Shown piece by piece: positions 1 through 11,500 of a DNA stretch of 64,000 bases. Position 1 is the first letter of the stretch. The number at the start of each line of letters is the position of its first letter. Source of the DNA: Flammula alnicola. Taxonomy: Eukaryota > Basidiomycota > Agaricomycetes > Agaricales > Strophariaceae. The DNA is taken from positions 18,875-82,874 of the forward strand of contig JADNRV010000212.1 in assembly GCA_015499995.1 (NCBI GenBank). Direction: 5' to 3'. The notes under the pieces were generated by a model. The model made no database searches. It had not been told where the DNA came from and saw only the letters and a list, made by a program, of their open reading frames with translations. The position numbers and the translations under genes were made by a program.

Positions 1-1059
1 GCGCTATCGTTGGGTGTGAGTAGGGTGGAAGAGGTAGAAAAAAGACGACGCACGTATAGACAGCTCTCGACGTTTAGCTTTACGCCGCGCTCGAAACAGT
101 CCTTGGCGTGAGCGTAGTCGTTGAAATTCTCATAATCTCTTCCTAAGCGGAACCAGCAGCAGCGAAGCCTCCCCTGGCTGCGGTTTCAAAGTCGCGAAAG
201 GCGGTACGGGGATTATGGCGGATATATTCGGGAAAGGCACCTGTGGCTTCGAGGGTTGCGCGCATATAGATGGCTTCTGCGACGTATGGAGGGATTTTGC
301 CCTGACCCTGGGTATGTGAACTGGCAAGCTGGAGGACGGTAGGAACGGCGATCTGGGCTAGGCGGGCAAGGCGGGATCTGGGATGGAGATGGGGCCGACG
401 GGTGGATCGCTACTGGGTAGGGTACCATTGGCACGGTCGACAAGGAAGAAGACGTCGCGACACCATGCGATCTTGAGGGCGGGATCATGAGCGGGTTTTG
501 GATCTGTGGGGCAGCTTCTTGTAGCTGGTCGATTACGGGTAGGGGTGCTGTGAGGGACGGAATTGAGGGTGGTGAAGGAGGTTTTTGTGATTGTGGAGGA
601 GGGTAGGGCTGGGTAGGGGAGCCATAGAGAGATTAGCGAGAGATTGAGTTATATCTTGAGTATTATATTGAGGAGCGTTGACTTGGGAAACCCAGGGAGA
701 CCAAGCCTGTTGAGGAGGATTAGGCGCGGGTGGAGGTAGAGCAAAGGCAGGAGTAAAGTTGATCGAGAGCTGATCATCCAGCGTTCGTGCCATCTACGAT
801 CATCGTCATTCCGACTCTTGGATGGGTCGATCAAGGAGAACTCACGTTTGAAGGTATTGAAGGATCGAGACGATGCGGCGTGGTGCTATGAGGGGATTCT
901 CAAAGTGAGGTGGGAGTCGAGCTCGTATCTGCTGGGGTGTTATACTCTCGGTTTGGACACGGAGGTCGGGTGGAAGAGGAGGAATGGGTGGAGGCTGGTT
1001 TGATATCTGTCATCATAGAACGGTTTGGGAGGTAGAGGGGGCAGAGGAGGAGCAGACAT
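1..1059 (-). CDS. SKT5/CHS4-like chitin synthase regulator with Sel1 repeats (5' part, runs off window)
   Basis: Sel1-repeat scaffold of the SKT5/CHS4 type, which in fungi recruits or activates chitin synthase at growth sites. I place the start at 1059 (MSAPPLPPLPP). Exon 1 is 846-1059, an intron with GTGAGT/TAG ends is 794-845, and exon 2 runs from 793 off the left edge. A proline-rich N-terminus is followed by the family blocks ALKIAWCRDVFFLVDRA, VAEAIYMRATLEATGAFPEY and the Sel1-like FRLGRDYENFNDYAHAKDCFE. These blocks lie in different frames. Six single-base losses (near 985, 790, 600, 488, 361 and 165) explain every jump and no stop remains after them. Either the gene is recently dead or the sequence has undercalled homopolymers. 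The conserved order argues for a functional gene with sequence errors. The family is recognised from memory. Confidence 0.75.
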
Positions 1060-3262
1060 GACAGATCGAGTGACGATGGATGAGAGAGATGGATTATATA
1101 GCACAGCCACAGCCTCACAATTCGCTGTGTTCCGCAGTTTCGAGCTACTTTGGAGCTACTTTTAAAAAGTGCTGTCTTGATGGGTAATGTCAGATCTAGA
1201 GTGATCCTGCACACCGACTTTTCTGAAATTCAATAGGGCAAGATAACTGCACCCATGTAAAATCTTGAGGCGAACGAACAAGATCTCGAGAAACAAATCG
1301 ACAAACAGCAATTGTGATTTTGGCTCGGCAAAACGGCTGCCGAAGCTGCCGGAGGGCGGAATCTGAAATTTATATTAGCTCCCAGACTCTCGAACATCTC
1401 TCCTTCACTTGTAAGCGAATAAAAATTATATTCCAACAACTGAAACACGAATATATAGCATTGCAAGATTTGAATGGCCCATGATTGTTTTCCGTAAAGA
1501 AAATCGTGCATGAGTCAAACCGTTTCAACCTAGGGTAGTATATTTGGCTGTGCATGCGACCCGTTGCCAGTACTTGGTGCGCCCAATTTTCCGAGCGCCG
1601 TTACATACTTTGACGCCAGACAGCAAAATCCGCAGCATGAAGCTAGAGTGAAACACCGTCTGCGGCTGCCTTTCGGAGCCCGAGTTCGACAGTTGAGCTG
1701 ACAAGAATGAGGAGACCTCCCCATCGCCGAGTCGCCGTGGTTCGTTTTTCACCAAAGAACAACGCCCCCTCTTCACCTCAAGACCCTTTCCTGCTTCGAA
1801 TTGGTGCGAGGACCAGTTGCTCTCCAATGTACAACCACAACGGAAATGAAACCTATCACAGCTGCTCGAACACCCTGCCTCGGCTTCCTCGGCGTTCTGC
1901 CTACCCATGTTCTTAACCTCGTTGTCTTCTCCGCTTTCATTGCAGTGACTGAAACTGTCCCCGCCGTCCACTCGAGATCGACAAAGGTCTGATTTTGGAC
2001 GGAGACCGCGCTTTTCAACGTGGAGTATGTCACTCGATGGAATCTCGCTTGGAATTTTATCTTGGTCGAGCCCTTTCATTTTTGGCTATTCGATGCGTTC
2101 CCGTTACTATCTCTAGCGCATCTCACTGATATCCAGCCTTCAAATTCCGGCCTACTACGGAGTCACAGATCTACTCTTCGTTTTGCCTCGAATGACAAGA
2201 TACTGTGAGCTAAAAGCTAGCTGCGAGTCGTCATATTATTACTGACAGACACTCATCCAGGCCATCTATTCCGATTCTCCATCCTTATAATGTTTCGTCT
2301 ACTGAGGGTATTTAGGCCTTTCCGTTACAATCACACCACACCATATCACTGTCAGTGATTTTTCCGCTTCATGCCGCCTTTCAACAATCGGTATTGATAG
2401 TACTGCCATATAGAAGCCATGTATCCTCCGTTAGACGCCCGCAACATGCCCTCGAGCTCGCTGCAGCCACGTTGTTGTAAGTTTCCGGCAACATCATCAT
2501 TACTTAATGGCACTTTCTAGATGACATTTGCCGAACGTAGAATAGAATAGACTGGGATGAGTGTTGGGTATACTACATTCGTCCATCCGGACGGAGACCC
2601 CTTCGTAATTCTCAGCGCATTAGGAGTACAAAGTTCCCCCACACCATTTTGAGCACAGTCACATCATGATTCGTCTTGTCAATTAGCGCTGCTGCGGGGT
2701 TCGTTCTCATCGGTAAGTATTTTCTATTGTCTATCGTACCCACGACATAGCTTCTCTTACAGCTGGTTTACGTCGAAATCACATCCCGTTCCGAAGTTCC
2801 TCGCACGCGGACTCACCACGCTCCCCAGTGGCATCCTCATCTTCTTGTTCGCCAAGTGATCAAACGCGATCGCCGTCGCGGACTTTGGTGATATCATCAA
2901 GGTTAGAAAGTAGTTCAGCACTCCGTTCTACCAGTGGACGTCTTGAGAGCATATCTAGGCGTACCTCGTAAGACTCCGGAATTATTACGACGGCATGTTG
3001 ATCCTCGAGGTCGCCGACCTAGACTGAGCTAAGGTGCACTCCACCTGTCACGATGGGTTAAGTTGAAGATACATGTTTCCCAACGCCGTGTCTCTTTGCC
3101 CGCCTCCTGAATCTTTTTCGGATGGATCTTGGTCTGACATCATATCGGTTTGCAGGCGGAAGAGTTCAAGAACGCCTTCCGAATCACACAGATGGTATTT
3201 TCTCGTCTCTCATTTCGGCAAGTTTGTATGGTAACACACCAAAGTCTGCCAAGTTGTCTAAA
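1060..3262. other. Intergenic region with no supported gene
   Basis: About 2.2 kb. A 184-codon open frame on the minus strand (1525-2079) and several 60-90 codon frames on both strands overlap each other, and none shows a family I recognise. Intron-like GT...AG signals occur near 2705-2760, but the surrounding frames are broken, so decayed coding sequence is possible. It includes the shared upstream region of the gene starting at 1059. Confidence 0.4.
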
Positions 3263-4104
3263 CTAATATCTGTGATGCTGGGCATGCGCATTAATAGAAT
3301 TAACAGCATGTTGCTGAGACTGAGCAGCCTGCTGGTGAGAGGCAGTAGCCTGCTGGTGGGAGGTGGCCGCATCAGGCTTGTTATTCGCATAAGGATGGTG
3401 GGCGGCAGCGGCGGCGCGGTGCCTCTGGGCAGTGATAGCGTGATTGTTCGCGTATGTGATATGACTCTGGACAACGCCGGGATGCGCATATGCCTGCGCA
3501 GCGGCGTTCGCGGCGTGGCGGTGGCTCCGTTCAGCGGAATCGTGAGCATGCGCGGCGTTGGTGTGGGCATGCGCAGCAGCAGCATGGGCGGCCGTGAACT
3601 GCGCCTGGCCTGAATGTCGATAGCTCAATCAGTGCCCATTTCTAAGCCACGCTGAACGCACCTTGGCGAATAGAGTGCAAATTGTGGCCATTAACGATCG
3701 CACCGCCCAAGCGACCAGGGGCCTGGTTAATGAGATGGTGGGGGGCAGCGACAGGATGAAGTAGAACATGCCCGGAGAGGCCGTGTGCCATGCCTTGGGC
3801 AGGCAGAGAATGTCCGAGTCCCCCATGATGCGTCACAGGCGCAAGAACCACGTTCCCTTGCGCATCATGGCCCATCGTAATATGAGGATGGGGAACATGA
3901 GCCCCGGCCTGATTAGCAAAGGTAAGCATAAATTGTGCGGGGAAATGTTACAATACTTACTCCATGCGTAATCGCACCGTAAGTGTGAGCCGGAGGAATG
4001 AAAACGACTTCACCATGGGCAGGATTATACGGTGTAGGTGCAGCGAGGGCGGTTCCAAACAGCAGTGCAGCGACGCTGAGACATATAGAGCGGAAAACAA
4101 CCAT
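3263..4104 (-). CDS. Secreted His/Ala-rich low-complexity protein
   Basis: Three exons on the minus strand, 3961-4104, 3662-3908 and 3263-3609, separated by 52-bp introns with consensus ends (GTAAGT/CAG and GTGCGT/CAG). They join in frame to 245 residues. The start at 4104 is preceded by ACC. Residues 1-22 form a classic signal peptide (MVVFRSICLSVAALLFG, then an ALAAP cleavage region). The mature chain is dominated by His, Ala and Gln (HAAAAHAHTNAAHAHDSAE, SHQQATASHQQAAQ) with no cysteine pairs, so it is neither a hydrophobin nor a typical effector. His spacing suggests possible metal binding or a structural wall role, but this is inference. I do not recognise a family. Confidence 0.6.
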
Positions 4105-4832
4105 GATGGATAAGAATATAAAGAAACTTCTAGAGTATAAAGTGAGCGGCGGATAACTGGAAATATTCAGAGGGATACGCACCTGAGAGATGAACGGCAA
4201 CCGGTGCGCGTTGGAGAGTGTGTTGGGGGATGAGACCAGCTGAAGAACCAATACAGCGCGAGCTACCCTTTTATAAATATGGCGACCGACCTTACAAGCG
4301 TTCCTGAATTCAGGCCTGAGCACCATCCTAGCCAATCCTGACTTTGTTTGATGTTATCGCATTTTTCAAAGCCCCGCATGAGACCAGGCTAGTGCGTCCT
4401 TCGAGGTCATAGTACTGATAGGGGTGTGCCGGTGTGAAATTCAACGCCGTTAATAATGATCCATTAGCAGTATAGAGCCACAGAATCAAAACCAAGAGAA
4501 TTTGTATGCCCGCAAGCGCCGAGCGGGCCTGCCCTGCAGCGCCAGCGCTTGATGCATCCGATCTTCTCACGGGTCGGGAGGTTTAGCAAATTTCAAACAT
4601 GTTCGTCTAGAGTCGAGACTAGGGCTCAGTTGTACTTTGTGCTCTAAGGGGTGTGCAGTCGTGAAACGTAAACCATCATAGCGATCCAGTAAGCAGTAGC
4701 GAGGCAGAGAATCAGGAGGAAGGAATCCTCCGTCGAGACGGGGAATGGCAATCTCCGAAACTCCGGAAACGAGTTAATATTGTCAACGACTCAAATGTAT
4801 ACCACAAGGCAACCGATAATCGATAATCCACC

Positions 4833-6088
4833 ATGTCCGACCCCACCATGAACACAGATGTCTTGTCCCAAGTTTTCGAGACTGCCGTCGACGCCAATCC
4901 CTCTTCGCTTTCCACGATACGCTCCGTCAACCGCGAATGGTTCGAAACCGCAGGAAATACCCCAAAGCTCTGGTCAAAACTCGATCTTGACCGCAAAATC
5001 CACTTTACTGATCCTGAGTATGTTCGCCTTCACCTCCGAAACTCAGGTGGAATTCCCCTTGACATCACTATTACCCTCCCCGACGATCTTCCATACGATA
5101 CCGATATCCCTGCCATAGGCCAACTCAGGAAAGTGGTTGACAAAATCAAGTCGCTCACCATCGACGTTCCATTTCACGAGGCATGGCAAAAGTTCGTCTC
5201 CGGATCGGCGAGGGTCAGCCTGCCCCCCTCCTCGAACGACTCGTCCTCAAAGTCAAAGAGGACGTCAAAAATCCGAGCAATAATGGTCCATTTACAACCC
5301 TATCCACTGCGTTGACGCCTTCGCCGAACCTCATCCATCTCCAACTTCCCGCATGGCCCCTTCCCGCCCAACCTCCTCCTCAGCTCTCCAGCGTAAGATC
5401 TCTCGCCTTCGATACCCCTTTCTCCGGCCTTGATATCCCTGCCCTCTTCCCACTCATCAAGGCAGCGCCCCATCTCCAGCATTTCACGTTCACGGCTGTC
5501 GATATGGGCGCAGAGTCCGATCCCAGCTACTCGAACATTATATCTGTACCGCAACTTCGCAGCGCGAACGTTACCGCCCCCGGATTCGGGTTGGATCTCT
5601 TGGGTAATTTCCATGCGCCACTCCTGACTGACGTACGCCTGGACGGCTATCGCGAGATTGTCCCAGCCTCGGCTTGGGAGGAAGACGATTGGGGCATCGA
5701 CCTCACCCAGCCAGCGTCCAATATTCTGACCTATCTCTCAACTCATTCACCCGATATCCGCCGCCTCGAGCTGAAATATATTCATTTCGAGCATCCGAAA
5801 GAGGACTACAACGGCATTCTCAGCGGTCAGGCCCTTCCTGTCCTCGAGGAATTGATCTTGGAAAGGACGAATATCCCAGACACTGCTCTGATCGAGAGTG
5901 CTCGTGCACACTCGAGCCTCAAGAAACTCGAGTTGCGCAACTGCAAATACATCTCTGCGGATGGACTGCGAAGCTTTGTTCAAGGACGTGCCAAGACCGA
6001 ATTTGTGCTGAGCGTGGAGGGCTGTCCAGCTATCAGTCAGGAAGATATCGAGTCTCTTTCGAAAATTGTTCATGTAGAGTCGAAGTAG
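4833..6088 (+). CDS. F-box/LRR-like protein (one apparent frameshift)
   Basis: Starts at ATG 4833 (CACCATG context). The N-terminus (DVLSQVFETAVDANPSSLSTIRSVNREW) is a short F-box-like helix set. The rest is leucine-rich with LRR-type strands such as SLKKLELRNCKYISADGLRS near the C-terminus. In basidiomycetes such proteins are substrate receptors of SCF ubiquitin ligases; the substrate cannot be inferred. The frame of residues 1-122 (4833-5200) and the frame of 5201-6088 differ. One missing base in the CTCCGG stretch at about 5200 joins them into roughly 418 residues. Stop is at 6086-6088. No intron was needed. It could be two fragments of a pseudogene, but both halves are otherwise uninterrupted. 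Confidence 0.6.
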
Positions 6089-6104
6089 AGAGTTGTAAAA
6101 TAGC

Positions 6105-6470
6105 TCACTGTTTAGCGTTGGGCACACTAGTACTTGGATAAAGCCTCCTTCCTGCAGCCTCTTCCAATTGGATGGATAGTTCCCCATGTCTCGTCTCGTC
6201 ATTATGTATCGCCAAGTGCTTAGCCCCTCTCAGATTCTTGAACAGCAATCTAAACGCTACTTCGGCGATCGCGCTCAGGGCGATATAATTTCCAGATCTG
6301 CATCCACCAGTCGCCACAGCGAAAACGCCCGTGATCAACACAGCAGCATTGATTGAAATCCCGAAAGCCAGGGATACATACACGTTGATGAGCTGGGGTC
6401 GCGTCTGCTTCCAGAATTCGCGAATTTTGTGCTTGCGACGCGGCGCAAGGGATAGCGATGGTAACTCAGT
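6105..6470 (-). CDS. Possible membrane-protein fragment
   Basis: An open frame on the minus strand reads RRKHKIREFWKQTRPQLIN, then a strongly hydrophobic stretch VYVSLAFGISINAAVLITGVF, then ALSAIAEVAFRLLF, and ends at 6105. This looks like the second half of a transmembrane segment set from a transporter. The pattern slightly recalls NRAMP-type metal transporters, but I cannot support that. No in-frame ATG is seen nearby, so this is either a terminal exon or a remnant. Confidence 0.2.
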   Translation of the reverse strand, partial: TELPSLSLAPRRKHKIREFWKQTRPQLINVYVSLAFGISINAAVLITGVFAVATGGCRSGNYIALSAIAEVAFRLLFKNLRGAKHLAIHNDETRHGELSIQLEEAAGRRLYPSTSVPNAKQ

Positions 6471-7225
6471 ACTCAGTATTCATTAATCATTGCGCATGCT
6501 CTCTTGTTGCGATCGTTCAGCGCTCCGAGATGTCCAGGACACAGTGCGGTACTTTCGAAATTCCGGACTGGGGCAAGTATGTATGTATTGTTCTCGAGCC
6601 TGTGCACAGGAGAGTCTCTATGCACGGCGCGATGATCCATCAGGAGAGCGTATGCCGGCCATCATCGCAGGCCGTCCCTCGCTCGCGTAATCCTAGCGCA
6701 TTCTTGGCGCGTTCCGTCCGTTTCGTTTCTTGGCTTTGCAAAATATGATCTTTCGCTTTACCTAAATTCGCTGGCTTTCAATTTCGCATTTTTTTACGAT
6801 ATCCCCCTCCCTGAAAAGCTGGCAAGAAAGACTCTACTCCGATCGGGACCCTGACCGAGTTGAATACGGCTAGTAGCCAACTAGTAGCAGCAAAGGATGG
6901 GTATTCCTGCACTTAGTGGAATGGAAGATCGACGAAACAAGTGGATCCTGCCGCTGCATAGTATGCGCCGGCGACGATGGAAGGCCAGTAGGGCCGTGGT
7001 TTCTAACGCGCTTTCCAGGAGACTGTGGGTTTGTCAATGAATGTGTAAATTATGGGCACTCGATGGCCGATAACGGAGGCTTCAACCAGCATCATCATTT
7101 TGAGCTCAAATACGATGGTCTCTATCACAATTAAATAATAATTAGAATGAAAAGAGTATCCACCACAGGTAGCTTGATTCTTCTCAGCGGGATAACCCAG
7201 AGTCCAATGAAAGAAGCCAAGCTAG
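6471..7225. other. Intergenic region, nothing recognised
   Basis: About 750 bp with only short overlapping open frames on the plus strand and no convincing splice structure or conserved motif. It separates the 3' side of the fragment at 6105-6470 from the 3' end of the split F-box gene. Confidence 0.4.
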
Positions 7226-8220
7226 TCATACTTCTCTGAAAGGCCACCGACCCGACGGATGCACGTCCCCGTATCTTAATAACTTCTGACTTCGTGTGCC
7301 TTCTTCCCACCGTTCGTACAAGTCTCCACCAGTGCTTCTTCCAGACTCGTCGAACTCGAGAAAAATATCGACTCGTTTAAGATCTGGACATGACGCAAAA
7401 AAAGTCTGCGCCCACATTTCCCGTTCATCAACGGGAATTGTGGGGGACTCCGCATAGTAAGAAGAGATTACAAGAACTCGTAAATGTGGAATTTTTGATA
7501 TGGCAGCGCAATCCTAATTGAGCCAATTGGCAGTTGGCCGGAATATATTGAGGGCTGGTACAATGGAAACGAAATCATAAGCGTTGCTCACCTCTATATT
7601 TGCGTCGAATAGTTCTAGGTACTCCAGGGAGCGCAAAGAATCGGCAATGAGGTTGAAACTTGTACCATCCCGGCGCCACTGCGGCAAACTGAGCGCCAAT
7701 GAAAGTAACCAGCCGAATTCCCGTGAGAGATTGGGCAAAGGAGAACGAAGGTCCTCCTCGTCGAATACTAACCAATGCAGATGACGAATGCGCCTCCCAG
7801 GAAGGAGAGTCAGCGGCGTTCTTCTGTACCCGACAAGAGTGGTAAGGTTCGGAACGGCCAACGAGGACACATCTGATGTGTCGGTCTTGCTAGGACGCCA
7901 CCAGCTGAGATGCTTCAAGTTCGAAGAGACTTGGTGCTCTAAGATCTTCAAAAATCTGCCATCCGGCAAATCCTCATACCATATCAGGGTCTCCAAAGCA
8001 AATGTGCAGTGCTCAAAGAGAGTGTAGTCTGCCCGCAGGCTAGATGTGGATGGATAAATCCGAAAGGATAATTCCTTGAGACCATGCATGCGCTCGAGAC
8101 CTAACCTCGTGAGTGTCCATAAGTTCGTATTCCAGTCGTATGTGTTGTTCTTTATCACGCCATCACTGTGGAATACGCGAACGAACTCGGCCAGTCGATG
8201 GTTGTTGACGATTGTGGTAA

Positions 8221-8228
8221 GGAAGAGC
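8221..8228. repeat. Left target-site duplication, GGAAGAGC
   Basis: Eight bases immediately outside the left terminal inverted repeat, repeated in direct orientation at 13728-13735. Keeping one copy restores the F-box reading frame across the junction (QIHMLF then LTTIVNN). Confidence 0.9.
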
Positions 8229-8360
8229 CAGGGGGGTGCCAGCGGCAAAGTCCGAGAACTCCAACCTCCCTCTATTTTCTTGAAATCAAAACCGCTCGGG
8301 TCCTGCCACAAATGCGGGGTCCCTGTCCATATTAGGAAGGTATCCACCGCCTAGATAGAT
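8229..8360 (+). repeat. Left terminal inverted repeat of the DUF6589-type transposon
   Basis: 132 bp, inverted copy at 13596-13727 with one difference. By chance the minus strand of the left repeat continues the frame of the downstream F-box fragment, so a false longer F-box frame appears to start inside the repeat. Confidence 0.9.
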
Positions 8361-8532
8361 CAAAGATAGATACGCCTAAGATAGCTACACTGGGGCACAT
8401 CGCAAACCGATAGTGATCTCACACTGCGAAGTTCATGGGTTTTTCTTCCCAAATTGAACTGTCTCTGGTATTTAGCCTATTGTACAGTAGTTGAACCAAT
8501 GTAAGTCGTCTTGCTTGTTACCAAACCTTACC

Positions 8533-11500
8533 ATGAATGAACATTCCGCCGTCACACTCTGCAAGCCAAAGGAAACTCTTCATCTTCTGCTGGACTCTGG
8601 GGAATCAAAGCCATTTGATGTGTACTTTGACCCAGTCAAGACGAAGTACCTCCTTAAATGTGATCTTTGCGGCCAATTCTTGGTGTTGAATGCTCAGAAA
8701 TCAACACTGAAGCTCCGAAATCATCGAGATACCTCAAAAGAATGTAAGAAGCGGATTAAAAGGCAGGAAATAGCTCGGATAGAAGAGAAGACAAGATTAG
8801 AGGAGGCAAGAGTCGTAGCTCAAGTATTTCGTGGTTCATTTTGTACGTTGTTTTTTAAATCAATGCTTAAGGACGTATTGATTATAATTTGTCTGAAAAT
8901 AGTAGCCGCCGCTCCGAGTCCATATATCAGTGTATTACCGCAAGTTGGTCAATCAATTCATGGTTCATCTCGTATGTTCTTTTAATGTTAATAAACGCTT
9001 AAAGCGTGTAGTGATTATAATTTGTTTGAAAGTTGGAGCCGGTCCGAGTACTGGTCACGGTGGTACCGCCGCAACTAATCCATCCAATTCTGAATTGCGG
9101 GACACCGATGGGGACACAACGCCAACTTCTCTAACACCTCGTCCTTCATTTGCCAATTTTCAATTGAGTGACAATTTCAGGGCTAGTGCGCGCGCAATAG
9201 GATCACCTCTAGTAGCTCACGGATTGGGATCACCTCCGGTATTTGATAGCGCTGGAGATGCGGCTCTTCCATTCCAAGATCATGCCGATGATAATGCTCT
9301 CCGATTCAGTGTTCCCAACAAAGTAGAACCAAAGTTCAACCCATTTTTCTCGGAAAGAAAAGAGGAACTTGATCATTGCCAGGGGCAGTGGGTTAACTGG
9401 TACCCGGGCTCGATATGGGATACATATGCATATCAACAGCACGAGCATAAATCAATTCCGTGGACACTCATTGGAATAGAAGGAGGGCGCGTCCGACTTC
9501 GGTCCAAGACCTGCAGAAAATACCTGGAAAGCAACGTGGAAACGGAGCGAACTGCATGTCTGGCTTGCAGCGCTCTCTTGAAATCGTCAAAACTTCACAG
9601 ATTCATGGAGCGCGCTTCTGGGGATGCGGCAGCTCATACGCCGTGGATGTATTTGAATTTTTTTCAGATTAGGAAACTCATCGTCACTATAAACAAGAGA
9701 GTAAAGCGTCTTGAGCTCCAGGTATGAATAATTTAGCAAATCTTGTTGATAAAAACTAAAATAGCCGGTATTATTTTAGAATCGAAATCACAAGCGACTC
9801 GTATCCCGATTGTCAAAGAAGATTGACGACTATAAGCGGATTGTTATGATGATTTCCCAGAATAAAATTGCGGGTGTATCAACATTACTCGCCGTTGCTC
9901 TCCGCAATGGTGATTCACCACAGGCGATTCATATGAAATTGGAAAGCGCCATCAATGGCACCTATGCGCCACGCTCTGGCTGGACCGATCGGGAATTTGA
10001 TATTGCTTTTTTGGCAAAAGCACTGGGCGGATCACGCCTACTGTATGTCCTCCAAAAGGCGGAGGCATATCCCTCGAACACAACACTCAAACGCAAGAAA
10101 TTGATCCATGAAATAATGGTCTCAACTGGGATACCATCTGCATATGAGATTGACGCAAATATTTCTCTGTTTCTGGGCAAGACTGGACGCAAGCCGCCAC
10201 AACCAGAATACTTTCTTATCGGCCAAGTACTCATGATCGACGGTGTCGCATTGGAAGAAGCCTGTCGATATGATCACCTGCGTGGATTGATTTTAGGTGT
10301 CTGTCGTGAACATGCCGCAAGCGCTCCAAGCATGCAAGTTAACGGCATCGAAGACATTGATAACATGGCACAAGCAATATTCGAGGACAAAGTTTGTCAT
10401 CACGGAAAAGATGGAACAGTCGTCGCGATTGCACCTGTTACCGGGACCGAGAATTACTTCCCCGTTCCGATCATTCTTTCACCTTCCTGCAAAACGGAGA
10501 AGGGAGATCAGCTTGCCAAGTGGGTTTCAGGAGTTCTCACTCGTTATCACCTTAGTCCGGATGGCGAGAATCTTCATGGAAAAATCACTACCCTCGCTAC
10601 GGATGGAGAATCATCTTTCCGGGCGATGAGGTTTACCTTAGGACTTACCCAGGCCATCAAGCGTGAATCAGACCTTGGAAGAATTCTTTACAAGCTACCG
10701 GGGCTTAACTGCTACACTGGCATCAATGGCTTGATCACAACATGCGACCCCAAACATATAATCAAGCGATTTGCTACCATGGTTCGATCTCGAAGCGGAA
10801 TACAACTTGGCAACACTCTCCTCAAGTCCGATGATTTCCTTTTGGCCATGACAATTTTTGAGACTATAACAGATGAACAAGCCCGTCAACTGCTCAATCC
10901 AACCGACAAGCAGAACGTACCAAAGGCGGTGAATTTGCTGCAAACTTTGCTAGATATTCACAACATCGACACAATCGCAAATCCTACCCACCTTCATCGT
11001 GTTAGAGCAGCCGTCTTCTTGGCGACAATCTTGAGCTATTTCTTATTTCCTTTCATCAAGGTCGGATTGTCACTTTCTGAACAAATCCAATCCCTATCAA
11101 CCTATAGCCATCTCACCACAGCATTATTTCTGAGGCACCGAACAGGATTTATGAATAGCGCATTATTTGCCGACTCTCAAGCAATCGTGAAAAACATAAT
11201 CATCACGACTGCTCGGTTCCAGACTATACGCCCTACCATAAAGTACCATATTTTATTCGAAGGAACCGATCGACTTGAAGGCATCTTCTCGCAGGTCCGG
11301 ACACAAGATCATGCCCGAAACTTTGATGTTCTACAACTTGCACACAAACTCAGTGTTGGAGCAGAAATCAACGCCATATTTGAACGCCATCCAGATCTTG
11401 ATCGGGGACACGCCAGGCGAAATCTAGGTGGTGCACGCGGGGTCGACCACATTAATCCCAAATCATGGGTTGGGGACGTAGAGGTTGGCAATGTTGTTAT

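Noticed and set aside
3122..3613. 163-codon plus-strand frame opposite the His-rich gene
   Set aside because: Antisense shadow of the repetitive His/Ala codons; no motif.
7514..8347. A 277-codon minus-strand frame starting MDTFLIWTG
   Set aside because: Its first 40 codons are the left TIR of the inserted transposon, fused by chance to the F-box fragment; its last codons are intron sequence. The same start reappears in the right TIR.
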